Shown one piece after another: positions 34,964 through 42,608 of a stretch of 64,000 nt of DNA; position 1 is the first letter of the stretch, and every line of letters starts with the position of its first letter. Source of the stretch: Kosakonia sacchari SP1 (GTDB lineage Bacteria > Pseudomonadota > Gammaproteobacteria > Enterobacterales > Enterobacteriaceae); assembly GCF_000300455.3 (NCBI RefSeq), contig NZ_CP007215.2:4154001-4218000 (forward strand), written 5' to 3'. A program made the translations under genes and the position numbers. The notes under the pieces are model-generated. The model searched no databases and was not told the origin of the DNA. It was given only the letters and a program-made list of their open reading frames with translations.

Positions 34964-36115
34964 ATGTCGCTTATCACCGCCCTGCCAGATGTTTTTGAAC
35001 AGTTTTCTGAAGCCCGCCAGAAAGGTTTTCTCACCGTGATGGATCTAAAAGAGCAAGGGATCCCGCTGGTTGGCACCTACTGCACCTTTATGCCACAAGA
35101 GATTGCCATGGCCGCCGGCGCGGTAGTGGTTTCCCTCTGTTCCACCAATGATGAAACCATTGAAGAAGCGGAAAAAGACCTGCCGCGCAACCTCTGTCCG
35201 CTGATCAAAAGCAGCTACGGCTTTGGCAAAACTGACAAATGCCCCTACTTCTACTTTTCCGATCTGGTGGTGGGTGAAACCACCTGCGACGGCAAAAAGA
35301 AAATGTATGAATACATGGCAGAATTCAAAGCCGTCCATGTCATGCAGTTGCCGAACAGCGCAGCAGACGCCGCTTCCCGCGCGTTGTGGAAAGCAGAAAT
35401 CCTGCGTTTACAGCAGGCGATTGAGCAACGTTTTGGCCAGCCGATTAGCGAAGCAGCGCTGCGCGAGGCTATCGCGCTGAAAAACCGCGAGCGCCAGGCG
35501 CTGGCAAATTTCTACCGCGTTGGGCAGCTCAATCCGCCTGCGCTTAGCGGCGCGGATATCCTGAAAGTGGTGTACGGCGCGACCTTCCGTTTTGATAAAG
35601 AAGCGCTGATCGACGAGCTTAACACCATGGCTGCGCGGATCCGCGACGAGTGGCATGCGGGTAAACGGCTGGATCCTCGCCCGCGAATTTTAATCACCGG
35701 TTGCCCGATTGGCGGCGCAGCGGAAAAAGTGGTGCGCGCCATTGAAGAGAACGGCGGTTGGGTCGTCGGGTATGAAAACTGTACCGGCGCAAAAGCCACC
35801 GAGCGCTGCGTCGAGGAGAGCGGCGATGTGTACGACGCGCTGACCGACAAATATCTGGCGATCGGCTGCTCCTGCATTTCCCCTAATGATGAGCGCCTGA
35901 AGCTACTCAGTCAGATGGTCGACGAATACCAGGCCGATGGTGTGATCGATGTGATTTTGCAGGCCTGCCACACCTACGCGGTGGAGTCGCTTTCCATCAA
36001 ACGCCATGTACGCCAGCAGCACAACATTCCCTATATGGCGATTGAAACGGACTATTCGACAGCGGATATCGGGCAGCTCAGCACCCGCGTTGCCGCGTTT
36101 ATCGAGATGTTATAA
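34964..36115 (+). CDS. yjiM: YjiM, 2-hydroxyacyl-CoA dehydratase-like / double-cubane cluster protein
   Basis: A 383-residue protein of the HgdB/BcrC family, the E. coli length. Relatives are iron-sulfur enzymes that perform very low-potential reductions once activated by an ATPase partner. Cysteines are spread in family context: GTYCTF, RNLCPL, DKCPYFYFSD, GCPIGG, NCTGAK and GCSCIS. Being a single subunit rather than an alpha-beta pair, it fits the double-cubane cluster protein group better than classical dehydratases. The activator gene yjiL follows after 9 bases. The start at 34964 follows AAGGA. Substrate unknown. Confidence 0.9.
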   Translation: MSLITALPDVFEQFSEARQKGFLTVMDLKEQGIPLVGTYCTFMPQEIAMAAGAVVVSLCSTNDETIEEAEKDLPRNLCPLIKSSYGFGKTDKCPYFYFSDLVVGETTCDGKKKMYEYMAEFKAVHVMQLPNSAADAASRALWKAEILRLQQAIEQRFGQPISEAALREAIALKNRERQALANFYRVGQLNPPALSGADILKVVYGATFRFDKEALIDELNTMAARIRDEWHAGKRLDPRPRILITGCPIGGAAEKVVRAIEENGGWVVGYENCTGAKATERCVEESGDVYDALTDKYLAIGCSCISPNDERLKLLSQMVDEYQADGVIDVILQACHTYAVESLSIKRHVRQQHNIPYMAIETDYSTADIGQLSTRVAAFIEML

Positions 36116-36124
36116 GGAGCGGGC

Positions 36125-36889
36125 GTGACGTTTACCGTGGGTATTGATTCCGGCTCGACCACCACCAAAGGCATTTTGCTCGAGGGCGAGACGATTGTGC
36201 GGCGCTTCCTGTGCCCGACCTCGTTTCGCCCGGCGACATCGATTGTCGACGCGTGGGAAACGCTGCGCGCAGGGCTCGATGAAAAACCCTTTCTGACACT
36301 GACCGGTTACGGACGGCAACTGGTCGATTTTGCCGATAAGCAAGTCACCGAAATCTCCTGCCACGGACTTGGTGCGCGTTTGCTGCTCGCGCAAACACGC
36401 ACAGTGATCGACATTGGCGGGCAGGACAGCAAAGTGATCGCGCTGGATGAACAGGGCAATCTCACCGATTTTCTGATGAATGACAAATGCGCCGCCGGAA
36501 CCGGGCGTTTTCTGGACGTTATCTCGCGCACGCTGGGTACGCAGGTGGAACACCTGGACGCCATCACCGAGGGGGTAGAGCCGCATCCGCTAACCAGCAT
36601 GTGTACGGTGTTTGCCGAATCCGAAGTGATCAGCCTGCGCTCGGCAGGCATTGCGCCGGAAGCGATTCTCGCCGGGGTGATCAACGCCATGGCGCGGCGC
36701 AGCGCACATTTTATCTCGCGCCTTTCCACGCAAGGGCCATTGCTGTTTACCGGCGGCGTCAGCCACTGCACCTCCTTCCGCCGCATGCTGGCCGGGCATC
36801 TTGCCAGCGATGTTTTTACGCATGACGACGCCCAGTACGCGGGCGCGCTGGGCGCGGCGTTAATCGGTCAACGGCAGAGGAAGCGCTAA
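36125..36889 (+). CDS. yjiL: YjiL, ATPase activator of YjiM (HgdC/BadF family)
   Basis: A 254-residue ASKHA-fold ATPase that should pass electrons to YjiM on ATP hydrolysis. Motifs: GIDSGSTTTKGILL at the N-terminus (phosphate 1), VIDIGGQDSKVI (phosphate 2), the cluster-binding cysteines in NDKCAAGTGRFLD and SMCTVFAESE, and FTGGVSHC near the C-terminus (adenosine region). The dimer is expected to hold one [4Fe-4S] cluster between subunits. It starts at GTG 36125 after GGAG and overlaps the next gene by one base. Confidence 0.92.
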   Translation: MTFTVGIDSGSTTTKGILLEGETIVRRFLCPTSFRPATSIVDAWETLRAGLDEKPFLTLTGYGRQLVDFADKQVTEISCHGLGARLLLAQTRTVIDIGGQDSKVIALDEQGNLTDFLMNDKCAAGTGRFLDVISRTLGTQVEHLDAITEGVEPHPLTSMCTVFAESEVISLRSAGIAPEAILAGVINAMARRSAHFISRLSTQGPLLFTGGVSHCTSFRRMLAGHLASDVFTHDDAQYAGALGAALIGQRQRKR

Positions 36890-37125
36890 TGGCGGAATAC
36901 CTATTGCTGTTCTACACAACACCCGGTGTACTGCAAACGCGCAAAGCGATGCAGTCGGCGGGGATCGCTTTTCGCGTGCAGGATATTCCGCGCCAGCTCA
37001 AAGGCGGCTGCGGCTTGTGCATCCGATTTCACAGCGAAGCGGAAGCGGTCAATCGGTGGCTGGTTCCCAATGTCACAGAGGCGATTTATCGCTGTGACGG
37101 TGATGAATTTACGCGAGTGGGATAA
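36889..37125 (+). CDS. DUF3343 small protein
   Basis: A 78-residue protein of family DUF3343 (putative Se/S carrier-like). It has the family features LLFYTTPGVLQTRKAMQSAGI at the N-terminus (first 20 or so residues) and PRQLKGGCGLCIRF with a CGLC pair in the middle, a possible redox or cluster-binding site. The ATG shares one base with the yjiL stop (TAATG), so translation is coupled to YjiL. It is most likely a third part of the YjiM-YjiL system. Confidence 0.85.
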   Translation: MAEYLLLFYTTPGVLQTRKAMQSAGIAFRVQDIPRQLKGGCGLCIRFHSEAEAVNRWLVPNVTEAIYRCDGDEFTRVG

Positions 37126-37214
37126 TGAGCGGGCGCTGTATACGGCCTGTAAAATCGAGGCTACGCAGTGCCTTATCGGCCCGATAAACACCGCGTTTTC
37201 GGGCGTATTCCCCT

Positions 37215-38282
37215 TTACTGTTCTTCAATCACAAACCGTGTGGCTTCGAAGCGGTTCAAAATCAGATGTACCAGATAGATCATCGTTAATGTTGCCAGCA
37301 GCGCCACCGTCACGGAGACGATGCGATAGAGATCGCTGAACACCAAATCCGTGTCCGGATGCAGGTTCTGACCAAACATAATGCCGATGGTGGTCACACT
37401 GGCAAAACCCACACCGGCACCGACTTTCTCCATCACATGCAGCCGCGCGCTGAACGCCAGCCCGAGGCCAATCAGCGGCATCATCAGCAGCATGTGGCTA
37501 CTGTGGTTGTAGAGGATCAACTGCACCAGCAGGATATAGAGGCAGGCGAGCACCACGCCGACCACGCGCCACACAGAGCTCATTACCGCGCCGCGATAAT
37601 GCATCGGAAACAGGATCAAGATGCCGGCCATCAGCGCGGATAACGAATCGCTCAAATCGCTCAGTTGAAATACCACGAAGATCATTGTCGCTACCGTGCC
37701 GGAAAGCAGTGATTCGTGGCGCACGCGCGCGGCGTTTTTCTCGATCATCGGCGGACGCGTGCGCGGCTCGACATCCGGGATCAGATAGTTCATCAGCGCA
37801 CTCAGCGCCACCGCCATGATGCTGGCTTCAATATTGGAAAACAGCAGCGTGTGCCAGTCGCTTGAGGGGTAGCTCATAAAGTTAAGCATCGTACTCTGAC
37901 AAACCACACCCGCCGAGCCAAACAGAAATAGCGCACCTTTGCTCATAAAGCGGAAACGCATCACGTACAGTGCAAATACCACCAACGTCATAATCACCGG
38001 CCAACGCGACAAATAGCCGATGATAAATACCATTTCGATGCAGTTAATCACTGCGCTGAAGATGAACTGTTTCGCCACATGGCGATTAAATACTGGCACC
38101 AGTGACAGTAGCATCACCGGATAGACGACATAAAACACGCCGTACTGGGTGTTATAAAAACTCGACACGCTGAGCGCGATCATCCCGGCAAAAACAATGC
38201 GCAGCGTCTGGCGAAAGTCATTCGCCGTGTAAACGATATTGCCGTGAGGCGTAAAAACCCGTGCCAGCGTATTAATAGACAT
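37215..38282 (-). CDS. DUF2955 / FUSC-like inner-membrane exporter component
   Basis: A 355-residue membrane protein with about ten hydrophobic segments in two clusters and a hydrophilic middle, family DUF2955. Such proteins pair with HlyD/EmrA-type adaptors, like the AaeAB and related pumps. It overlaps the HlyD gene by 11 bases and is the third gene of the MarR-HlyD-DUF2955 operon. The exported compound is unknown; aromatic acids are a guess by analogy. Confidence 0.85.
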   Translation of the reverse strand: MSINTLARVFTPHGNIVYTANDFRQTLRIVFAGMIALSVSSFYNTQYGVFYVVYPVMLLSLVPVFNRHVAKQFIFSAVINCIEMVFIIGYLSRWPVIMTLVVFALYVMRFRFMSKGALFLFGSAGVVCQSTMLNFMSYPSSDWHTLLFSNIEASIMAVALSALMNYLIPDVEPRTRPPMIEKNAARVRHESLLSGTVATMIFVVFQLSDLSDSLSALMAGILILFPMHYRGAVMSSVWRVVGVVLACLYILLVQLILYNHSSHMLLMMPLIGLGLAFSARLHVMEKVGAGVGFASVTTIGIMFGQNLHPDTDLVFSDLYRIVSVTVALLATLTMIYLVHLILNRFEATRFVIEEQ

Positions 38283-39336
38283 AGTGCAATAGGCTCACGA
38301 GATGGATTTGCAGGCCCGAGAAAAAGCGCGCAAACACCCCTTCGCTGTTATACAACTGCACCGTGGCGCGTGCGCCAGTTGGCAGCTGTTTCGGCAACGG
38401 TTCATCCAGCGCGACGTGAATGCGCATACGCTGCGCGTCACGCACCCAGCGGTTAGAGGTTTGCGGTTCAGAAAGCTCGCCGTTCACCGCCTGTTGACCA
38501 GCCAGTACCCCGGCATCGCTGCTGGTAACATGTGCTTTGAACACATGGCCCGGCAGCGCATCAAACACTACCGCCGCATCGGTGCCAACGCGCGTGTGGC
38601 GCAGGCTCTTCTCGCGGAAATCCGCCACGATATCGGTTTTATCATGCACCAGTGCCAGCGCGGCAGTGCCGGTAGCGGCATAAAAACCGGGACTTAACTG
38701 CAGGTTACTGACTGCACCATCGGCTTCGGCGCGAACCTGGGTCCAGCTCAGATTTAGTTGCGCCTGTTGCAAAGCATTGCGGTATTTCTGCAGCGTCACG
38801 TTGCGGGCGTCATCGCGATCGCCGCGTTCAATATTCAGTGCATTAATCGAGGCATTCAGATTGTTCACCGACTGCACGCTGCTCTGCCAGGTGGTGCGCA
38901 CTTTATCAAGGTCGGACTGCGAAACATTGTGCGTCGCACTCAGGTTCTGGTAGCGCTCAAAGGTCACCCGATCGTTTTGCGCGGTGAGTTGCGCGGTCTT
39001 CAGGCTGGCCTGCGCGGCAACGATTTGCGCATCCAGTTGTTGATTGGTGAGCTTTGCTTGTGCCAGCGCGATTTGCGCGGCTTCTACCTGGTTGTTAAAC
39101 GGCGTAGCGTCCAGTTCGAACAGCAGATCGCCCTTCTTCACCAGGCTATTGTTCTGCACGTACACTTGCGCGACATAGCCGGAAACACGGGCGGAAACCG
39201 GTGTGACCACGCGCATGACGGTGGAGTCCGGCGTCAGCGGGATCCAGATATCGGCAACGATAAAATAGACAAACATCAGCAGGAAAGAGGCAATACTCAC
39301 CCTTACCCAGCGGGCAAACTTTTGTTCTGGCGTCAT
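38272..39336 (-). CDS. HlyD/EmrA-family periplasmic adaptor
   Basis: A 354-residue membrane-fusion protein with one N-terminal membrane anchor (about 12-34), a barrel-sandwich (lipoyl-like) domain (VSARVSGYVAQVYVQNNSLVKKGD, in part), a long coiled-coil hairpin (about 90-200) and a beta-barrel with LPTGARATVQLY. It links the DUF2955 pump to an outer-membrane channel such as TolC. It starts 7 bases after the MarR gene and overlaps the pump gene. Confidence 0.9.
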   Translation of the reverse strand: MTPEQKFARWVRVSIASFLLMFVYFIVADIWIPLTPDSTVMRVVTPVSARVSGYVAQVYVQNNSLVKKGDLLFELDATPFNNQVEAAQIALAQAKLTNQQLDAQIVAAQASLKTAQLTAQNDRVTFERYQNLSATHNVSQSDLDKVRTTWQSSVQSVNNLNASINALNIERGDRDDARNVTLQKYRNALQQAQLNLSWTQVRAEADGAVSNLQLSPGFYAATGTAALALVHDKTDIVADFREKSLRHTRVGTDAAVVFDALPGHVFKAHVTSSDAGVLAGQQAVNGELSEPQTSNRWVRDAQRMRIHVALDEPLPKQLPTGARATVQLYNSEGVFARFFSGLQIHLVSLLHYVY

Positions 39337-39343
39337 GATTTTC

Positions 39344-39811
39344 TTATTCGGCGTTGTTGTCTTCTTCGCGCATCACACGCAAATTACAGGCGATTTGATT
39401 CAAGGTGTCGCTAAAGGCGAGCAGACTCGCGGGGGGAATATTTCCCGCAGCCCGTAGCTGGCAGGCTTCGATCACTTGCGTGATTTTACCCAGCATACGC
39501 GTCCCCTCGGCGGTAAGCGCCAGCAGGCGAATGCGTTTGTCGTACGGCGATATCGTACGCACAATCAGCCCCTGCTTTTCCAGCTGTGTCAGCGTGCGCA
39601 TCAACGGCGGCAGCTCAATACCCTGCACTTCCGCGAGCTCACTGACGGAGACGTTATCCCCTAACTGGTGAAGCTGCATTAGTACCGTCCAGCCCGACTG
39701 CGTGATGCCCGTGTCGCTCAATGCATGATCGATAGTAGCGCGCCACTGGCGCACAACCATTGCCATACGCATACCCAGCGGTCGGCGGGCGAACAGTTCA
39801 TCTTCAGTCAT
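39344..39811 (-). CDS. MarR-family regulator of the DUF2955 pump operon
   Basis: A 155-residue MarR repressor with the winged-helix core VSVSELAEVQGIELPPLMRTLTQLEKQGLI (about 53-82) and wing SPYDKRIRLLALT. It is the first gene of an operon with the HlyD adaptor and DUF2955 pump, so it most likely represses them until it binds a ligand. GAGGGG stands before the ATG. No clear palindrome was found in the short region up to fosA. Confidence 0.88.
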   Translation of the reverse strand: MTEDELFARRPLGMRMAMVVRQWRATIDHALSDTGITQSGWTVLMQLHQLGDNVSVSELAEVQGIELPPLMRTLTQLEKQGLIVRTISPYDKRIRLLALTAEGTRMLGKITQVIEACQLRAAGNIPPASLLAFSDTLNQIACNLRVMREEDNNAE

Positions 39812-39904
39812 GGCGATCCCCTCGTTTCACAGGCGGGGTACGATAATAGTTATCAGGATAAGTATCAAGAAACGAGGCTAGCAAAGAGCATAGATTGCGA
39901 AAGC

Positions 39905-40321
39905 CTAATCAAAAAACACCATCCCTTTGTAAGGCTTCTCGCGGCACGCGGCCAGCCGTCGGGCAAGGTTGCCAACATGCGCTTCGAGCTTGTGTCCGTC
40001 GGGATCGAGGAAATACCAGGAGTCGCCTTCGCTTTTGTTCGCTTTCCAGCTCACCACGCCAGCCTGCTCAAGGCGAGTAACAAAGCTGGCGAAATCACGC
40101 TCATCAACGCTAAACGCATAATGGGTGTAGTCACTTTGTGTTGGCGGTACATACTGGCGCTGCGCGTCGAGAGATAAGCAAAGCCACAACTCACCGCAGG
40201 TGAGATAAGCGCCGTTATCCCAGCGTGCATGCAGTTTCAGACCAAGAAGTTGATGATAAAAATCGACGCTGCGGGCAAGGTCGCTAACCGCCAGGGTCAG
40301 GTGGTTGAGGCTATTTAACAT
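39905..40321 (-). CDS. fosA: Fosfomycin glutathione transferase FosA
   Basis: FosA opens the epoxide of fosfomycin with glutathione, a Mn- and K-dependent reaction that inactivates the drug. The 138-residue VOC-fold protein has metal ligands His7 (SLNHLTLAV), His67 (DYTHYAF) and Glu113 (GHKLEAHVG), and the C-terminal [12 protein letters not shown] is characteristic of the chromosomal FosA of Klebsiella and Enterobacter. The start at 40321 is preceded by GGAG and gives the family length. The codon use and setting look native, not mobile. Confidence 0.93.
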   Translation of the reverse strand: MLNSLNHLTLAVSDLARSVDFYHQLLGLKLHARWDNGAYLTCGELWLCLSLDAQRQYVPPTQSDYTHYAFSVDERDFASFVTRLEQAGVVSWKANKSEGDSWYFLDPDGHKLEAHVGNLARRLAACREKPYKGMVFFD

Positions 40322-40398
40322 GCTTTGCACTCCGGCCTGAAAAAGGAAAACGCCGCACCTGGCAAAATTGCTGAATGCAGCGTTTATCGGGCAGCGAA

Positions 40399-41448
40399 TT
40401 ACTTCGCCTCTTTCACTTCCGAGACGAATTCCGGCAGATCCCAGGTGCCGCCCGCGCGCACGTAGCGGCACATGCCGGAGGTGGATTCGCTGCTCTTACG
40501 GAAAGTTTTCCCATCCCAGATCCACTCCGCCGACGCCCAGCAATCGCCAATGCCGCGACCACGCTGGCCCAACGAGATCGCGCCATCGCTGTAGTCAGAC
40601 GCGGAGTTAGTAATAAATTGCGGCGTTCCCTTGAGCGCTTTATCCACCACCCAGTAGCCATAACCTTCGTTGTACGCCCCGCGCCAACAAAGGGTGGAGA
40701 TCAGCACCTGTTTGCCATCCAGCGGCGTCAGAGTAATGTCGTTATCACCGTCGATAACCGGTTCCTGCGGGGAGACAAGGCGGTCGCACTCATTACCACT
40801 GGTAAGCGCCGCCAGCAAACGCGGTTTCAGCGCTGCGGTTTCGGCTTTGGTGAGCGTGCGATCTTCGCCGCCTTTCACTTCCACCGCCTGAATCACCGGC
40901 GCGGCAACCGCAGGCGTCACCGAGCTTTCCGCTTTATCGCCCTTTTTACTCAGCGCGCCAGGTGTGCCCACGCGCCCTTGCACGTCATCAAATTTCAGCA
41001 ACACGGCGTATGCACCGTCGCCGGAGAGCACAAACGGTTTTGCGCCGCCTTTGAATTCGACTTTACCGCTACCTTTCACGGCATCGATCATGCTGTGCGC
41101 CTGCGCATCGGATAAACGCCAGCTATCGTTATCTTCGGTCGCGATCTCACCCTGTGATTTACCCTCGATCCACAGGCTGAGTTTTGCCTGCTGCGTGGTT
41201 TCATCGGCATCCATTTCTGCCAGCACCACATCAACGGTCACCGGCGTGTCTGGCCCGGCTTTTCGCGTGATCAACACCGAACCGGTGGCTTCTTCTTCCG
41301 CGCTGTAACCTGCGGCACGGCAGGTCAGGGTGTTATCGCAAACCACTTCCCAGTCTTTATGGTCAAACGAGACGCCGCTTTGCTCTGCCAGCACGGGCGC
41401 ACTTAGCGTTGCTGTCATCACCAGCGCCGCTTTGATACTGCTTTTCAT
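40399..41448 (-). CDS. DUF1176 exported protein
   Basis: A 349-residue periplasmic protein of family DUF1176 with a signal peptide ([21 protein letters not shown], cleavage after VLA at 21). Six or so cysteines in the mature part (for example [13 protein letters not shown] and [15 protein letters not shown]) suggest disulfides. The function is unknown. GGAGTG precedes the ATG. It stands alone between fosA and a terminator behind the ClpP-like gene. Confidence 0.87.
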   Translation of the reverse strand: MKSSIKAALVMTATLSAPVLAEQSGVSFDHKDWEVVCDNTLTCRAAGYSAEEEATGSVLITRKAGPDTPVTVDVVLAEMDADETTQQAKLSLWIEGKSQGEIATEDNDSWRLSDAQAHSMIDAVKGSGKVEFKGGAKPFVLSGDGAYAVLLKFDDVQGRVGTPGALSKKGDKAESSVTPAVAAPVIQAVEVKGGEDRTLTKAETAALKPRLLAALTSGNECDRLVSPQEPVIDGDNDITLTPLDGKQVLISTLCWRGAYNEGYGYWVVDKALKGTPQFITNSASDYSDGAISLGQRGRGIGDCWASAEWIWDGKTFRKSSESTSGMCRYVRAGGTWDLPEFVSEVKEAK

Positions 41449-41530
41449 GCCATCACTCCGTAATGAGAAATGCGCACAGTGTGCAGAAATTATGTGTCAG
41501 GGAGAAGTGTATTTTGGCGGGCGTGAAGAG

Positions 41531-41557
41531 AAAAAAGGCGAGAAAAAATTCTCGCCT
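41531..41557 (-). terminator. Intrinsic terminator of the ClpP-like gene
   Basis: On the minus strand a perfect 9-bp stem AGGCGAGAA / TTCTCGCCT with a T4 loop is followed by TTTTT: a textbook intrinsic terminator. Confidence 0.92.
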
Positions 41558-41574
41558 CAAGGTCGCTAACAAAC

Positions 41575-42177
41575 TTAATCCAGATTCAACTCGCCGTAGG
41601 ATTTCACCACGCGGGAAACAATGCCGTAATCAATGGCTTCTTTGGTGTTCATCCAGTAGTTGCGGTCGGTATCCTGCTTCACTTTGTCCACCGGCTGGCC
41701 GGTCGCGTCAGCAATCATGCGGTTAACGCGCTCAAGCGTGCGGATGATCTCTTTCGCTTCTATTTCAATGTCGCTTGCCTGGCCGCGAACGCCGCCCAGC
41801 GGTTGATGGATCATAAAGCGGGTGTTCGGCAGCGAATAACGGTGCTCTTTTTTCGCCGCCAACAGGATGGTGATCCCGGCGCTTGCCACCCAGCCGGTGC
41901 CAATGATGTGCACTTCCGGGGTGATGAATTTAATCATGTCATGAATGGTATCCGCCGCTTCAACATGACCGCCCTGGCTGTTGAGATAGATTTTAATCGG
42001 CGCATCGCTGATGCCCTGCAACAGCAGTAACTGGGTGACTACTTTTTCTGTCAGCGCCTGGTTGATCTCGCCAGAGATAATGATCGAGCGGGCATCCAGC
42101 AGTTTTTGCTGCATCAGCTGTGAGACGTTACCGGTCTCTTTCTCTTTTTTCTCGTCGTCTTCGTTCATAAAGTGCAT
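41575..42177 (-). CDS. ClpP-family serine protease (second ClpP-like protein)
   Basis: A 200-residue ClpP-fold protein clearly different from the housekeeping ClpP. The catalytic triad is intact: Ser99 in GWVASAG, His124 in FMIHQPLGG and Asp169 in KQDTDRN. The N-terminus is unusual, highly charged (NEDDEKKEKE) and without the usual ClpP axial-loop sequence. No ClpX- or ClpA-like ATPase gene is nearby, so it either borrows one, mixes with ClpP or acts alone. The ATG at 42177 has GGGGAG upstream; an ATG three codons later is possible. Confidence 0.87.
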   Translation of the reverse strand: MHFMNEDDEKKEKETGNVSQLMQQKLLDARSIIISGEINQALTEKVVTQLLLLQGISDAPIKIYLNSQGGHVEAADTIHDMIKFITPEVHIIGTGWVASAGITILLAAKKEHRYSLPNTRFMIHQPLGGVRGQASDIEIEAKEIIRTLERVNRMIADATGQPVDKVKQDTDRNYWMNTKEAIDYGIVSRVVKSYGELNLD

Positions 42178-42271
42178 GCGCTTTCTCCCCTTCAGGTTGT
42201 GGAGCTAAGCATAGCCCAACGCCGGTTGGGCGGAAATAACAAGATGTTATCTCCGCGCGTTATTGCACTTA

Positions 42272-42433
42272 TCACAGTTCACTGCGGCGTAACCCCAGAT
42301 CTTTTAGCTGCTCGTCGCTTAATGCGCGCAGCAGCCGCCGCGTTTTCACGCGCTCATGCAGTCGTTGCAGTTTACGCCAGAGTAAAACAAACCCGAAAAA
42401 CGGGCGGTTGGGTCGATTTTCAAAGAATTCCAT
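42272..42433 (-). CDS. yjiS: DUF1127 small basic protein YjiS
   Basis: A 53-residue basic protein of family DUF1127, like E. coli YjiS (54 residues). The C-terminal TRRLLRALSDEQLKDLGLRRSEL is the family signature; the N-terminal MEFFENR agrees with YjiS. Related small DUF1127 proteins bind RNA and affect phosphate and carbon metabolism in alpha-proteobacteria; the role here is unknown. A GGAG site precedes the start. It is divergent from yjiR. Confidence 0.87.
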   Translation of the reverse strand: MEFFENRPNRPFFGFVLLWRKLQRLHERVKTRRLLRALSDEQLKDLGLRRSEL

Positions 42434-42487
42434 GGTGCTCTCCTCGCCTGAAAAGAGCTCTATCTTCGCCGTTCTCGCCCATGACAA

Positions 42488-42586
42488 TACAGATTCAGAA
42501 ATCACTTTTCTTTAACATACAGATCGCTTAAAACAACGTCTGAATCGCGAATTTCACGCCAATCTGTACTGGTTCTTAAATCTGTA
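42488..42586. repeat. Four copies of TACAGAT between yjiS and yjiR
   Basis: TACAGAT occurs at 42488-42494 and 42518-42524 and, inverted, at 42562-42568 and 42580-42586. The extended form is close to CATACAGATT in all copies. A probable operator array for the MocR-type regulator YjiR controlling itself and yjiS. Confidence 0.75.
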
Positions 42587-42608
42587 TGGTGAATTTTAAG
42601 GATACAGC

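Noticed and set aside
37126-37214. Short inverted sequence around TTATCGGCCCGATAA between the DUF3343 and DUF2955 genes as a REP-type element
   Set aside because: It is a short palindrome between convergent genes without the conserved REP pattern; it is more likely a weak bidirectional terminator, and not clear enough to list.
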